Shown one piece after another: positions 55,368-64,000 of a stretch of DNA of 64,000 nucleotides. The notes below the pieces were generated by a model, which was not told where the DNA came from, did no database searches, and worked only from the letters and a program-made list of their open reading frames with translations. The position numbers were made by a program, and so were the translations under genes. Numbering within the stretch: position 1 is the first letter of the stretch; each line of letters starts with the position of its first letter. This DNA is from Tamilnaduibacter salinus (lineage in GTDB: Bacteria; Pseudomonadota; Gammaproteobacteria; Pseudomonadales; Oleiphilaceae): the NCBI RefSeq assembly GCF_003096655.1, contig NZ_QEKQ01000002.1:248001-312000 (forward strand), read 5' to 3'.

Positions 55368-58300
55368 TCAGGAGAGATTTTTAAGCAGATCCTGTGCTTC
55401 GGCTTTCTGCTCGTCGCTGCCCTCAAGCGAGACCTCTTCAAGAATCTCACGAGCGCCATCGGCATCGCCCATCTCGACATAGGCTCTTGCAAGGTCCAGC
55501 TTAGTGGCCGCCTCGTCGGTGCCGGACAGGAAATCGAACTCATCGTCTTCCAAATCCTCACCGGACAGATCCGTGACCTCCCTGTCGTCGGACTCGACCT
55601 GTGCCTGCTCCGAGCCGGGTTCGTCGAGGACGTCGTCAGCGGTATCTTCCGCGAGCGGGATCTCATCCTCCCCATCCGGCGTCTGCGGCTCTTCGAGAGC
55701 CTCTTCGTCGGATGCTTCGTCACCGGCGACGGGTTCCTCAGAGGGCTCGGCGCCTTCACCCTCATCGGCATCCCCGAGCGTTACTGCATCCGCCGAATCA
55801 CCCCCCGTCACTTCTTCCATAACAGCCAGATCGTCGTCCGAAATATCCAGCTCCAGGTCGTCCAGATCTTCGGCCGAGGCATCATCGGAGCCGGCGTTGT
55901 CACCCGTCTCCTCTTCACTGGCCACTTTGTCCAGCTCGGCGTCCAAATCATCCAGGAAGGACTCGTCCGGCGCCCCATCATCACCGCCTGAGAGGTCCAG
56001 CTCCTCATCCAGCAGAGATTCTTCCGTACCACCGTCGGATGTCGACGTCGCTACGGCATCGCTGGCCTCACCTGAACCCTCCGCCCCTTCTTCCAGCAGG
56101 CTTTCATCAAGCTCCAGGTCGCCCAGTTCGTCTTCCAGCGACGTTAAATCCGACTCACCGGCCTGCTCGTCATCCGGCGCCGCTTCGTCGTCGGATGGCA
56201 ACTCGAAGTCGACCGACAGGTCCTCCGACTGTTCATCACTGTCTTTCGGTTCCGGGGCGGCGCCTGCGTCTTCCAGCGCCTCTGAGGCGTCGCTGCCATC
56301 ACCTTCCAGGTCCAGGCTGGACAGGTCGTACTCGATGGGCGAGTCCGGGTCGTCTGCGGCTTCTTCCGCTTCCTCGCGCTCGATCTCGGGCTCGCCAACA
56401 TCCAGGGAATCAATATCAAGCTCGTCGGCGACATGACTTTCCGATGCCTCCGCCTGAGAAGGCGATGGCTCATCAGACGCCGTCCGGTCGGTATCCAGGC
56501 TGCTGAAGGTGTCACTGAAATCGAACTCATCGTCGGAAGCCGCCGCATTATCGCCACCAGCGGGCGAATCCGATCTCAGCTGCGATTCCAGATCATCAAT
56601 GCTTGGCATTGACTCGGCATCACGCAACCGTTCTTCAAGCGCTCGCGCTTCTTCGGTCGCCTCCTCTTCCTCCAGCGTCCGGAGTTCGCTGAACTGCTTC
56701 TCGAACGCGTCACGGTTGCCCGAGTCCGCGTAGATGGCGAGCAGCTTCAGTCTCAGGTCGGTGCGGCTCGGCTCCCGGGAAATGGCACTCTCAAGGACTT
56801 CAGCGGCCTGATCATATTGGCCGTATGAAGCGTAGCCATCCGCCTCGGAGATCGCGTCCTCGGCGTCACCAGCCTCACCGGATTCGTCTTCGTCACCAAG
56901 AGAGAGCGGCTCGTCGTCAGCATCGGCGTCCCGATTCAGCTCCTCATAGAACGCCTTTTCGCGATTCGCGTTCCGGCGCGCCACCAGGCCGAGAATGACG
57001 AGTAGTGCAACCACGCCGCCACCAAGACCGATCTGATAGGCGGGGTTGTTCTTGAGCTGGTAAATCAGCTCCTGGACGGTACTGCGCTGCACATCATCCT
57101 GAGCGGTGGTGGCCGGCTGAGCCGGCTCACCGGAATCTGGGGCACCGTCGGCCTCGGTCACGCCATCACCACCGGTTGTCCCCGTGGCCTCGCTCGCCAC
57201 AGCCGGTGCGTCGGCCTGCTCACTCGGCGCCTTGTCTGATTCGCCCGTCTCGGTTGTGGCCGGCTCACCCTCACTGGCCACCTCGTCCGTCTCCTGAGCA
57301 TCCATGTCGGAGGCCGGAGCCGTTTCATCCGCCGCGTCTCCGGCCGCTATCTCCGGCTCGGTTCCGGTGGGCTCCTCGCCCGCGGCGTCCGCATCCGAGT
57401 CCGTGGCCATCATCGGCTGATCGTCTTCCGGACCGGCCTGCGCCTGGTCAGCCGCCGTTGGTTCCTCATCAGGCACGGCGGTTTCCGCCGCATCGCCCAT
57501 CGTGGCATCTTCGGCCGGAGAATCACCGTCACCGCCCTGCTGCTGTATCCGGGCAAGCTGATTGTTCTTCAGCTCAAGCAATCGCTGAAGGGTATCGACC
57601 TGTTCCTCCAGATCTTCCATTCGGGAGTTGAGCTCTTCATTGTCCCGACGCAGGCGATCCAACTCCTCCTGAGCAACCGCCCCGGCCCCGGCATCGGCAC
57701 TACCGCCGGCCGCACTGGCGCTACCGGCCGCCGACCCCTCGCGCTGGGTCCCGGACCCGCTTTCGTCCCCTGCAATGAGCTTCAGCTCGGCTTCCCCGGC
57801 CCCGGGCGCGTCACTGGGCGCCTGAGCCTGTTGGCCAGTCGCATCAATCTCAGGCTCGGGCTGCTGAAGGGCCTCGTTCTGGGCAACGACCTGACGACTG
57901 GCCTCAGTGGGTGAGCGCTGGCCGATCTGCTCCGGGGTCGGAATCCGCAACACCTGCCCCTGTTTGAGGCGATTGATATTGTTGCCGATGAAGGCATCCG
58001 GATTGAGGTCCTGAAGCGCCAACATCGTCTGCTGGGTGGTGTACCCGGTTCCGGCACGGACCTGCTGAGCGATACTCCACAGGGTGTCAGACGAATCGGT
58101 CGGGCCATAGTCCCGACCCGCAGCGGGCGTCGTCCGGGCAACGTCATCGCCGGAATCAACCTCATCACGCGCTGCCCGCTCGCGCCGGCGGGATTCGGCG
58201 CTGCGCTCAGCGGGTTCGTCGGTCGGCTGAGCGGTCTGCGCTGGCGCGACCTCCGTGTCGACACCCGATTCCTCTGCATAGGTCGGCGGGTCGATCAGCA

Positions 58301-58676
58301 ACGAATATTCCCGCAGCAGACGACCGTTCGGCCAGGTCACTTCCACCAGAAAATTGAGATAAGGCTCACGAACCGGTTCGTCACTGGTGATATCGATAAC
58401 GAGCTGACCATCCGGCGCCGTGGAAACGGAGAACTGGAGACTGTTAAGGAAAAAGCTGCGCTCAATACCGACCCGCTCAAATGCGGAATTCGGTGCCAGA
58501 TCAACCAGCACTTCATCAGCGCTGACGCCATTGGCCTCACGCAGGGCAACCTGTGCATCCAGCCGTTCGTTCAGGTAGGACTGAAGCTCCGCATCCCCCA
58601 GCCCCAGCGCATTCGCCACATTGGAGCCGAGCCCCCCTACCAGAGCCAGGGCAACCGCGAGTTTACGTACCTTCAT
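55368..58676 (-). CDS. fimV: FimV, LysM pilus-assembly hub protein
   Basis: The 1102-aa product has a signal peptide (cleavage near NALGLGD, about residue 24), the FimV N-terminal domain (about 25-150; YLNERLDAQVALREANGVSA), a LysM domain (about 195-245; LWSIAQQVRAGTGY and IGNNINRLKQGQVLRIP), a coiled coil (about 335-375), one membrane span (about 545-567), and a very acidic cytoplasmic region with TPR-like helices and the C-terminal FimV motif (ATKLDLARAYVEMGDADGAR). In P. aeruginosa FimV anchors pilus secretin assembly and recruits FimL to activate CyaB. The cytoplasmic part has several hundred residues rich in Asp, Glu and Ser. It starts 323 bases after asd. Confidence 0.94.
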   Translation of the reverse strand: MKVRKLAVALALVGGLGSNVANALGLGDAELQSYLNERLDAQVALREANGVSADEVLVDLAPNSAFERVGIERSFFLNSLQFSVSTAPDGQLVIDITSDEPVREPYLNFLVEVTWPNGRLLREYSLLIDPPTYAEESGVDTEVAPAQTAQPTDEPAERSAESRRRERAARDEVDSGDDVARTTPAAGRDYGPTDSSDTLWSIAQQVRAGTGYTTQQTMLALQDLNPDAFIGNNINRLKQGQVLRIPTPEQIGQRSPTEASRQVVAQNEALQQPEPEIDATGQQAQAPSDAPGAGEAELKLIAGDESGSGTQREGSAAGSASAAGGSADAGAGAVAQEELDRLRRDNEELNSRMEDLEEQVDTLQRLLELKNNQLARIQQQGGDGDSPAEDATMGDAAETAVPDEEPTAADQAQAGPEDDQPMMATDSDADAAGEEPTGTEPEIAAGDAADETAPASDMDAQETDEVASEGEPATTETGESDKAPSEQADAPAVASEATGTTGGDGVTEADGAPDSGEPAQPATTAQDDVQRSTVQELIYQLKNNPAYQIGLGGGVVALLVILGLVARRNANREKAFYEELNRDADADDEPLSLGDEDESGEAGDAEDAISEADGYASYGQYDQAAEVLESAISREPSRTDLRLKLLAIYADSGNRDAFEKQFSELRTLEEEEATEEARALEERLRDAESMPSIDDLESQLRSDSPAGGDNAAASDDEFDFSDTFSSLDTDRTASDEPSPSQAEASESHVADELDIDSLDVGEPEIEREEAEEAADDPDSPIEYDLSSLDLEGDGSDASEALEDAGAAPEPKDSDEQSEDLSVDFELPSDDEAAPDDEQAGESDLTSLEDELGDLELDESLLEEGAEGSGEASDAVATSTSDGGTEESLLDEELDLSGGDDGAPDESFLDDLDAELDKVASEEETGDNAGSDDASAEDLDDLELDISDDDLAVMEEVTGGDSADAVTLGDADEGEGAEPSEEPVAGDEASDEEALEEPQTPDGEDEIPLAEDTADDVLDEPGSEQAQVESDDREVTDLSGEDLEDDEFDFLSGTDEAATKLDLARAYVEMGDADGAREILEEVSLEGSDEQKAEAQDLLKNLS

Positions 58677-58911
58677 GCTTTTTCCTTACCAGTCTCCGTT
58701 TTTGATAACAGCGTGCGAGGAACCGGATGACCAATGACGTTGCCTTTGCACGGAAAGGGGAACAGACGGCAGACCCCCAGTGTGTGCAAAAGTATTGATG
58801 ATAAACCCCGATTTATCAATTATTCAGCGTTATTGTTTCGAGATTTACCCGAGATACTTATTTCATTCGTCTGGCAACGACCATCCTAAGGATTGGTGGC
58901 GTTTGCCAAGC
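58677..58911 (-). promoter_or_regulatory. fimV upstream region
   Basis: About 235 bases hold no credible gene. Bases 58800-58870 are A+T-rich and should contain the fimV promoter; candidate -10 boxes exist (TATCAT, TATCTC), but none has a convincing -35 at the right distance. The region includes the palindrome described separately. Confidence 0.4.
58799..58818. promoter_or_regulatory. Perfect 7-bp palindrome upstream of fimV
   Basis: TGATAAA (58799-58805) and TTTATCA (58812-58818) are perfect inverted copies separated by 6 G+C-rich bases. It lies 123 bases before the fimV ATG in the A+T-rich zone and could be an operator. As RNA it could also form a short hairpin. The binding protein is unknown. 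Confidence 0.45.
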
Positions 58912-58956
58912 GCACAAAATAACAGGGGCGGTGACCGTTTTCAGCCACCGCCCCTG
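58912..58956 (-). terminator. Intrinsic terminator after asd
   Basis: A perfect 11-bp stem, CAGGGGCGGTG (complement of 58946-58956) with its partner at 58923-58933, closes a 12-base loop; on the minus strand it is followed by TTATTTTG. It lies 44 bases after the asd stop. Confidence 0.85.
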
Positions 58957-58999
58957 ATATTCGTGCCAGAAATCCGACACAGTTTGCATTTCCGGGAGC

Positions 59000-60124
59000 T
59001 TACCCGTCCTGCAGGATCTGCAGCATGCGGCGCAGCGGCTCCGCTGCCCCCCATAGGAGCTGATCGCCCACGGTGAAAGCGGAAATGTATTCCGGCCCCA
59101 TGGCCAGCTTGCGGATTCGCCCGATCGGCACGGACATGGTGCCAGTCACACGGGTCGGGCTCAGTTCTTCCATGCTGGCTTCCTTCTCATTGGGCACCAC
59201 TTTTACCCAATCGTTGGCCTCCGCCAGGATGGACTCGATCTCACTGACCGGCAGGTCCTTTTTCAGCTTGATGGTCAGGGCCTGACTGTGGCTGCGCATG
59301 GCGCCGACCCGGACACAGATGCCGTCGATCGGGATCGGCTGATCACTGCGCCCCAGAATCTTGTTGGTCTCACTTTGCGCTTTCCACTCTTCCTTGCTCT
59401 GACCGCTCTCCATGGGCTTGTCGATCCACGGAATCAGGCTGCCGGCCAACGGCACGCCGAACTGGTCCGACGGGAAGTCCTCTGACCGCATGGTGTCGAT
59501 GACCTGACGGTCGATATCGAGGATGGCCGATGCCGGATCGTCCATCAGTTCACCGGCCCCATCGCGGATCCGCCCCATCTGGTTGATCAGCTCGCGCATA
59601 TGCTGCGCACCGGAACCGGACGCCGCCTGATACGTCATGGGAGACACCCACTCGATCAGGTCTTTCTCAAGCAGCCCACCAAGCGCCAGCATCATCAGGC
59701 TGACGGTACAGTTACCGCCGACGAAATCCTTGACGCCATCCCGGAGACCAGCATCGATTACATCACGATTCACCGGGTCCAACACGATGATGGAATGGTC
59801 CGCCATCCGCAGCGTGGACGCCGCGTCAATCCAGTATCCATCCCAGCCTGCGTCGCGCAACGGTTGATAGACCTTGCTCGTATAATCGCCACCCTGGCAG
59901 GTCACAATCACATCCATCGCTTTCAGCGCATCCAGGTCGAACGCGTCCTTCAGCGCCGGAACATCGGATTTACCCACATCCGGCGCCGGCTTGCCCGTCT
60001 GGGAAGTGGAGAAAAACACCGGATCGATGTCGGCAAAATCATTCTCTTCACGCATGCGCTGCATGAGGACAGAGCCCACCATGCCACGCCAGCCAATCAG
60101 TCCAACTCGCTTCATGCGATTCAT
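59000..60124 (-). CDS. asd: Aspartate-semialdehyde dehydrogenase
   Basis: The 374-aa product makes aspartate semialdehyde, the precursor of Lys, Met, Thr and diaminopimelate. The NADP site is [18 protein letters not shown]; the active-site Cys139 is in [29 protein letters not shown] and [17 protein letters not shown] carry substrate ligands. This is the gammaproteobacterial 370-residue class. ATG at 60124 has AAGGGG just before it; ATG at 60115 is an alternative. It lies between leuB and fimV, the Pseudomonas order. Confidence 0.96.
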   Translation of the reverse strand: MNRMKRVGLIGWRGMVGSVLMQRMREENDFADIDPVFFSTSQTGKPAPDVGKSDVPALKDAFDLDALKAMDVIVTCQGGDYTSKVYQPLRDAGWDGYWIDAASTLRMADHSIIVLDPVNRDVIDAGLRDGVKDFVGGNCTVSLMMLALGGLLEKDLIEWVSPMTYQAASGSGAQHMRELINQMGRIRDGAGELMDDPASAILDIDRQVIDTMRSEDFPSDQFGVPLAGSLIPWIDKPMESGQSKEEWKAQSETNKILGRSDQPIPIDGICVRVGAMRSHSQALTIKLKKDLPVSEIESILAEANDWVKVVPNEKEASMEELSPTRVTGTMSVPIGRIRKLAMGPEYISAFTVGDQLLWGAAEPLRRMLQILQDG

Positions 60125-60141
60125 GAACCCCTTGTTGTCTG

Positions 60142-60172
60142 GGAGCCGCAGTCCCCGATGGGGAGCGGCTCC
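60142..60172. other. Long hairpin between leuB and asd
   Basis: GGAGCCGC (60142-60149) pairs with GCGGCTCC (60165-60172), and inside it TCCCC (60152-60156) pairs with GGGGA (60160-60164), giving 13 base pairs with a 2-base bulge and a 3-base loop. No T-run follows on the minus strand. It could be a transcript-stabilising structure or weak terminator in the asd leader. Confidence 0.55.
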
Positions 60173-60215
60173 GGTATGAATGGTGTGCCGGTAAGCGTCA
60201 AGTCACCGGCCAATC

Positions 60216-61289
60216 TCAGAGTGCCGCCAGAACGGCGTCACCCATTTCACGGGTGGTCACCCGCTGAGTGCCTTCTGAATCAATGTCCGCCGTACGCAGC
60301 CCCTGGTCCAGCACACTGCTGACGGCGGATTCGATGGCAACCGCAGCCTTTTCGGCACCCAGGCTGTATCGAAGCATCATCGCTGCAGACAGAATGGTTG
60401 CCAGTGGGTTCGCAGCGCCCTGACCGGCAATGTCCGGGGCTGAACCGTGGCAGGGCTCATACATTCCCTGCTTTTCCGCGTTCAACGCCGCCGATGGCAA
60501 CATGCCAATGGAGCCTGTCAGCATGGCCGCTTCGTCGGACAGAATATCACCGAACATATTGCCGGTCACGATCACGTCGAACTGCTTCGGGTCCCGAACC
60601 AGTTGCATGGCGGCATTATCCACGTACATGTGAGACAGCGTGACGTCGGGGTAATCGGCCGACAGCTCTTCCATGATGTCGCGCCACATGCGCGTCACTT
60701 CCAGCACATTGGCCTTGTCAATCGAGCACAGCCGGCCATTACGCTGCCGGGCCGCTTCGAACGCCACCCGACCAATCCGGCGGATCTCCGACTCGCTGTA
60801 GACATAGGTGTTGTAACCCTGGCGCTCTCCGTCGTCCGTTTCGCGAACGCCCCGGGGCTGGCCAAAGTAAATGCCCCCCGTCAGCTCCCGGACAATCAGT
60901 ATGTCGAGACCGGAAACGACCTCGGGTTTCAGCGAGGACGCGGAGGCCAGCTGCGGGTACAGAAACGCCGGACGGAGATTCGCAAACAGCTCCAGTCCGG
61001 AACGCAGCCCGAGAAGCCCTTTTTCGGGCCGCTGAGCCATCTCCAGATGATCCCATTTCGGGCCACCGACGGCACCCAGCAGAATGGCATCGGCGCGCTG
61101 CGCCTTTTCCATCGTTTCGCCCGGCAGCGGCTCACCGGTGGCGTCGATGGCCGCGCCTCCCACCTGCCCCTGCTCGAACTGCAGCCCGAGACCAAAGCGC
61201 TCGTTGATCCGCTCGAGCACACGCTCGGTTTCAGCAATGATTTCCGGCCCGATGCCATCACCGGGCAGTGTGAGTACGGTTTTTGTCAT
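60216..61289 (-). CDS. leuB: 3-isopropylmalate dehydrogenase
   Basis: The 357-aa product oxidises and decarboxylates 3-isopropylmalate. [32 protein letters not shown], the substrate arginines in LFANLRPAF and [16 protein letters not shown], and the metal aspartates in [14 protein letters not shown] and [14 protein letters not shown] are all visible. Length is normal. It follows leuD by 32 bases and completes leuCDB. A long hairpin follows before asd. Confidence 0.97.
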   Translation of the reverse strand: MTKTVLTLPGDGIGPEIIAETERVLERINERFGLGLQFEQGQVGGAAIDATGEPLPGETMEKAQRADAILLGAVGGPKWDHLEMAQRPEKGLLGLRSGLELFANLRPAFLYPQLASASSLKPEVVSGLDILIVRELTGGIYFGQPRGVRETDDGERQGYNTYVYSESEIRRIGRVAFEAARQRNGRLCSIDKANVLEVTRMWRDIMEELSADYPDVTLSHMYVDNAAMQLVRDPKQFDVIVTGNMFGDILSDEAAMLTGSIGMLPSAALNAEKQGMYEPCHGSAPDIAGQGAANPLATILSAAMMLRYSLGAEKAAVAIESAVSSVLDQGLRTADIDSEGTQRVTTREMGDAVLAAL

Positions 61290-61321
61290 GGTATCGAAAT
61301 CCTGTTTCCAGTTAGGGAAGA

Positions 61322-61975
61322 TCAGCCGGCGCTCAGGTCGCGGAACAGCCAGGGGGCGGTTCGTCGCCGTTGATCCTCATACGTCCTGATGTGATCCGCG
61401 TCCTCGAGCGTCACGCCGATGTCATCAAGGCCGTTGAGCAGACAGTGGCGCTGGAAATCATCCACCTCGAAGGAATACGCCTCGCCGGACGGCGTTGTGA
61501 CGGTTTTTGCCTCCAGATCCACGGCAAGCTCAAAGCCGTCTTCCGCCCAAGTGGCCTGAAACAGTTTTTCCACTGTTTCTTCCGGAAGAACAATGGGTAA
61601 CAGGCCATTCTTAAAGCAGTTATTATAGAAAATATCCGCAAAGCTCGGCGCAATGATGGCCCGGAAACCGAAATCCTCCAGCGCCCAGGGCGCGTGCTCC
61701 CGGCTGGAACCACACCCGAAGTTGGACCGCGCCAGCAGAATGCTGGCATTTTCGTAACGCGGTTGGTTGAGGACAAAATCGGGGTTCTTCGGTCGCTGAG
61801 AACAGTCCTGATCCGGCTTACCCTCGTCCAGGTACCGAAGTTCATCAAACAGGTTCGGCCCAAAGCCGGTCCGCTTGATCGACTTGAGAAACTGCTTCGG
61901 GATGATCATGTCCGTGTCCACATTGGACCGGTCCATGGGCGCGACAACGCCCTTGTGCTGTGTGAATGCGCGCAT
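61322..61975 (-). CDS. leuD: 3-isopropylmalate dehydratase small subunit
   Basis: The 217-aa product is the swivel domain of isopropylmalate isomerase. [40 protein letters not shown] and [17 protein letters not shown] are signature blocks. It joins LeuC to isomerise 2- to 3-isopropylmalate. It lies 12 bases after leuC. Confidence 0.96.
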   Translation of the reverse strand: MRAFTQHKGVVAPMDRSNVDTDMIIPKQFLKSIKRTGFGPNLFDELRYLDEGKPDQDCSQRPKNPDFVLNQPRYENASILLARSNFGCGSSREHAPWALEDFGFRAIIAPSFADIFYNNCFKNGLLPIVLPEETVEKLFQATWAEDGFELAVDLEAKTVTTPSGEAYSFEVDDFQRHCLLNGLDDIGVTLEDADHIRTYEDQRRRTAPWLFRDLSAG

Positions 61976-61987
61976 GTCGTCGCCCCC

Positions 61988-63406
61988 TTATTGCATCAGT
62001 TCGCGGACATCAGTGAAGTGACCGCTGATCGCTGCGGCCGCCGCCATCGCCGGGCTGACAAGGTGCGTACGACCACCGAAGCCCTGACGTCCCTCGAAGT
62101 TCCGGTTGGAGGTGGACGCACAGTGTTCGCCCTGCCCCAGCTTGTCCGCATTCATCGCCAGGCACATGGAACAGCCCGGTTCGCGCCACTCCAGACCCGC
62201 GTCGATGAAGATCCGGTCCAGGCCCTCCTGTTCGGCCTGGGCTTTCACCACACCCGAGCCGGGAACGACCATTGCCTGTTTCAGTCGCGGCGATACCTTG
62301 CGTCCCTTGACCACCGCCGCCGCTTCACGGAGATCCTCAATGCGAGCGTTGGTACAGGAGCCAATGAATACCCGGTCCAACTCGATGCCGGAAATCGGCG
62401 TGTTCGGCGCCAGCCCCATGTACTGCAGGGCGCGCTCAATGCCGCCTCGCTTGATCGGGTCCTGTTCTCTCTCGGGATCGGGCACCTCACCGCCCACACC
62501 GGTCACCATTTCCGGGGAGGTCCCCCAGGTGACCTGCGGCTGAATGTCTTCTCCCTGCAGATCGACGATCTTGTCGAACGCGGCGTCGGCGTCGGAATGC
62601 AGATTCCGCCAGCTTTCCACGGCCTGATCCCACAATTCGCCGGTCGGGGCGAACGGACGGCCCCGGACATAGTCAATCGTGGTGTCATCGACCGCCACCA
62701 TGCCTACCCGGGCGCCCGCCTCGATCGACATATTGCAGATGGTCATGCGGGCTTCCATCGACAGATTGCGGATCACCTCACCACCAAACTCGATGGCATA
62801 GCCGGTACCGCCCGCCGTGCCGATCTTGCCGATGATCGCCAGCATCACGTCCTTGCCCGTGACGCCGGGGCCAAGTTGCCCGTTCACACGCACCAGCATG
62901 TTCTTCATTTTCTTCTGGATCAGGCACTGGGTGGCCAGCACGTGTTCGACTTCCGAGGTTCCGATACCGTGAGCCAACGTCCCAAACGCCCCGTGGGTGG
63001 ACGTATGGGAATCGCCACATACGATGGTCATCCCCGGGAGGGTCGCGCCCTGCTCCGGTCCGATCACGTGGACAATGCCCTGACGGCGGTCCTGAATGCC
63101 AAACTCGACAATGCCGAACTCATCGCAGTTCTTATCCAGCGTTTCGACCTGTGTTCGGGACACCGGATCGTCAATTCCGGCAATGCCCTGCTCACGGTTG
63201 GTGGTTGGCACATTGTGGTCCGCCGTCGCGAGATTCGCCCCCAGCCGCCAGGGCCGCCGATCCGCCAGCCTCAGCCCCTCGAAGGCCTGGGGTGACGTCA
63301 CTTCGTGCAACAGGTGACGGTCGATGTAGATCAGGCAGGAACCATCGTCCCGCTCCTTGACCAGGTGGGCATCCCACAGTTTGTCGTAAAGGGTTTTTCC
63401 AGCCAT
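61988..63406 (-). CDS. leuC: 3-isopropylmalate dehydratase large subunit
   Basis: The 472-aa product is the [4Fe-4S] subunit. The cluster cysteines are in [14 protein letters not shown] (about 350) and the later [10 protein letters not shown] (about 410 and 413). [20 protein letters not shown] and HQTDAFG-type blocks are present. ATG at 63406 matches the family start [13 protein letters not shown] and has GAGAGA before it; the ATG at 63421 adds five residues. Its Fe-S cluster is a likely client of NfuA. It has a good promoter and probable LysR control upstream. Confidence 0.96.
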   Translation of the reverse strand: MAGKTLYDKLWDAHLVKERDDGSCLIYIDRHLLHEVTSPQAFEGLRLADRRPWRLGANLATADHNVPTTNREQGIAGIDDPVSRTQVETLDKNCDEFGIVEFGIQDRRQGIVHVIGPEQGATLPGMTIVCGDSHTSTHGAFGTLAHGIGTSEVEHVLATQCLIQKKMKNMLVRVNGQLGPGVTGKDVMLAIIGKIGTAGGTGYAIEFGGEVIRNLSMEARMTICNMSIEAGARVGMVAVDDTTIDYVRGRPFAPTGELWDQAVESWRNLHSDADAAFDKIVDLQGEDIQPQVTWGTSPEMVTGVGGEVPDPEREQDPIKRGGIERALQYMGLAPNTPISGIELDRVFIGSCTNARIEDLREAAAVVKGRKVSPRLKQAMVVPGSGVVKAQAEQEGLDRIFIDAGLEWREPGCSMCLAMNADKLGQGEHCASTSNRNFEGRQGFGGRTHLVSPAMAAAAAISGHFTDVRELMQ

Positions 63407-63477
63407 GGTTGTCTCTCTCATTCAGTCAGCGCCTCCTGAAAAGCCCGGGAGGGGCGTTCGGAGCGCGTTCACTTTGA

Positions 63478-63494
63478 TTATGGCTTGATCATAA
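63478..63494. promoter_or_regulatory. Inverted repeat over the leuC -10 region
   Basis: TTATG (63478-63482) and CATAA (63490-63494) are perfect inverted copies separated by 7 bases and overlap the leuC -10 box (63488-63493). This could be the second, activation-type site of the divergent LysR regulator or a repressor site. Confidence 0.4.
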
Positions 63495-63516
63495 CGCCGC
63501 CCCTGGATAACCTCAA
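63488..63516 (-). promoter_or_regulatory. Sigma-70 promoter of leuCDB
   Basis: On the minus strand TTGAGG (complement of 63511-63516) and TATGAT (complement of 63488-63493) are separated by 17 bases. The predicted start site near 63481 gives a leader of about 75 bases. I see no leucine-rich leader peptide. Confidence 0.65.
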
Positions 63517-63536
63517 TTCATGTTTATTATATTTGG

Positions 63537-63553
63537 CATTCCATTTTGGAATG
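63537..63553. promoter_or_regulatory. T-N11-A palindrome, probable LysR-type binding site
   Basis: CATTCC (63537-63542) and GGAATG (63548-63553) are perfect inverted copies with a 5-base centre; the inner ATTCC-N5-GGAAT has the T-N11-A form. Its centre at 63545 is about 64 bases before the predicted leuC start, the classic recognition-site position of LysR-type regulators, and it lies 11 bases before the regulator's own ATG, so autoregulation is likely. Confidence 0.6.
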
Positions 63554-63563
63554 GCTGGTGCCG

Positions 63564-64000
63564 ATGGATACACAATTACTGAAGGCGTTCGTGACCGTGG
63601 TGGACCAGGGCTCGTTCTCTGAGGCGGCCGAAACGCTTCACCTGACCCAACCGGCGGTCAGCAAGCGACTGGCGACACTGGAACAGCAGCTCGGCGGCCC
63701 GCTCATCGAGCGGGGAGCCCGACAACTCCGCCTGACCGATGCCGGAACCCGTCTGCTGCCACACGCTAGACGGATTCTCGACGAACTCCACAACGCCCGC
63801 CTGTCACTGACCGATCCGGGCAGCGAGGTCGCCGGCCCTCTGCCGTTGATTGCGAGCCACCACATCGGCCTGCACCACCTGCCTGCGTGGCTTCGCCGAC
63901 TGAACCGTGAACACCCCGCCGTGAATGTCGCGCTCCAGTTCATGGACTCGGAGAGTGGCTACGGCCAGATGCGACGCCGGACTGCGGAGCTGGCCTTCGT
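63564..64000 (+). CDS. LysR-family transcriptional regulator, N-terminal part
   Basis: The first 145 codons are present; the gene runs off the right edge. The N-terminal winged helix reads LLKAFVTVVDQGSFSEAAET, LHLTQPAVSKRLATLEQQLG and LIERGARQLRLTDAGTRLLP, the standard LysR DNA-binding domain and linker. The effector domain starts near residue 90 (PLPLIASHHIGLHHLPAWLR). It is divergent from leuC by 157 bases, and this LysR/leuC arrangement also occurs in Pseudomonas. The natural target is leuCDB, with an isopropylmalate-like effector as a guess. ATG at 63564 matches the usual short N-terminus MDTQLLKAF. Confidence 0.93.
   Translation, partial: MDTQLLKAFVTVVDQGSFSEAAETLHLTQPAVSKRLATLEQQLGGPLIERGARQLRLTDAGTRLLPHARRILDELHNARLSLTDPGSEVAGPLPLIASHHIGLHHLPAWLRRLNREHPAVNVALQFMDSESGYGQMRRRTAELAF

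Noticed and set aside
55504-56436. Plus-strand serine-rich 310-codon frame
   Set aside because: It is the reverse complement of the Asp/Glu-rich codons of fimV, which gives long Ser runs; not a gene.
61694-63295. Plus-strand 533-codon frame opposite leuC and leuD
   Set aside because: Antisense to conserved leuC and leuD; no start signal or family.

Overview
The window reads as chromosome of a gammaproteobacterium close to the Pseudomonas/Marinobacter group. It is roughly 58-60 % G+C and carries the FimV and FimL twitching regulators, a Pseudomonas-style yccA-tusDCBE-trpD2 block, metZ rather than metB, and the gene run fimV-truA-trpF-accD-folC-dedD-cvpA-purF-metZ. No rRNA, tRNA, CRISPR or IS element is visible. 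Almost all coordinates from 4.6 kb rightwards are core metabolism and housekeeping. Species cannot be fixed; a Marinobacteraceae-like organism is my best inference.

Region 1 (1-about 4.3 kb, all minus strand) is the right end of an integrated phage-like element cut by the window edge. Reading leftwards it has a P4-type tyrosine integrase, an unknown 209-aa gene, an AlpA-type excisionase/activator, two small genes, a winged-helix putative replication protein, a 360-bp non-coding segment packed with two families of short repeats (an origin-like or operator array), a hypothetical protein, and the start of a ClpP-like prohead protease. Integrase + AlpA + replication module placed straight next to head-assembly genes is the layout of a capsid-forming phage satellite (cf-PICI-like); a short or decayed prophage is the alternative.

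Region 2 (4.6-8.2 kb): yccA, then tusD-tusC-tusB-tusE-trpD2 with start/stop overlaps (sulfur relay for tRNA 2-thiolation), then two membrane-protein genes on the other strand. Region 3 (8.2-34.8 kb): nfuA, cobalamin-dependent metH, ferredoxin-type sulfite reductase cysI with DUF934, acuI-type oxidoreductase, sohB, an SCP2 protein, fimL, dnaQ, rnhA, a methyltransferase, gloB, mltD, the yejABEF peptide transporter, fabI and a lipoprotein hydrolase. From memory this follows the P. aeruginosa order PA1847 to PA1806. A PilZ protein, a DUF1631 protein and aroG follow (34.8-38.4 kb). Region 4 (38.4-45.2 kb): cobA-serS-rarA-lolA-ftsK, minus strand; in Pseudomonas this cluster adjoins the yccA-tus-trpD2 block, so here about 30 kb separates them.

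Region 5 (45.3-64 kb, minus strand except the last gene): metZ, purF, cvpA, dedD, folC, accD, trpA, trpB, trpF, truA, fimV, asd, leuB, leuD, leuC, and a divergent LysR regulator cut by the right edge. leuC has a clear promoter (TTGAGG-17-TATGAT) with a T-N11-A palindrome centred near -65, the expected site for the neighbouring LysR protein. Functionally the window joins sulfur and methionine metabolism (cysI, cobA, metZ, metH, nfuA), branched-chain, aspartate-family and aromatic amino-acid synthesis (leu, asd, trp, aroG), fatty-acid synthesis (fabI, accD), surface motility control (fimV, fimL, PilZ/DUF1631) and cell division/DNA maintenance (ftsK, rarA, dnaQ, rnhA).
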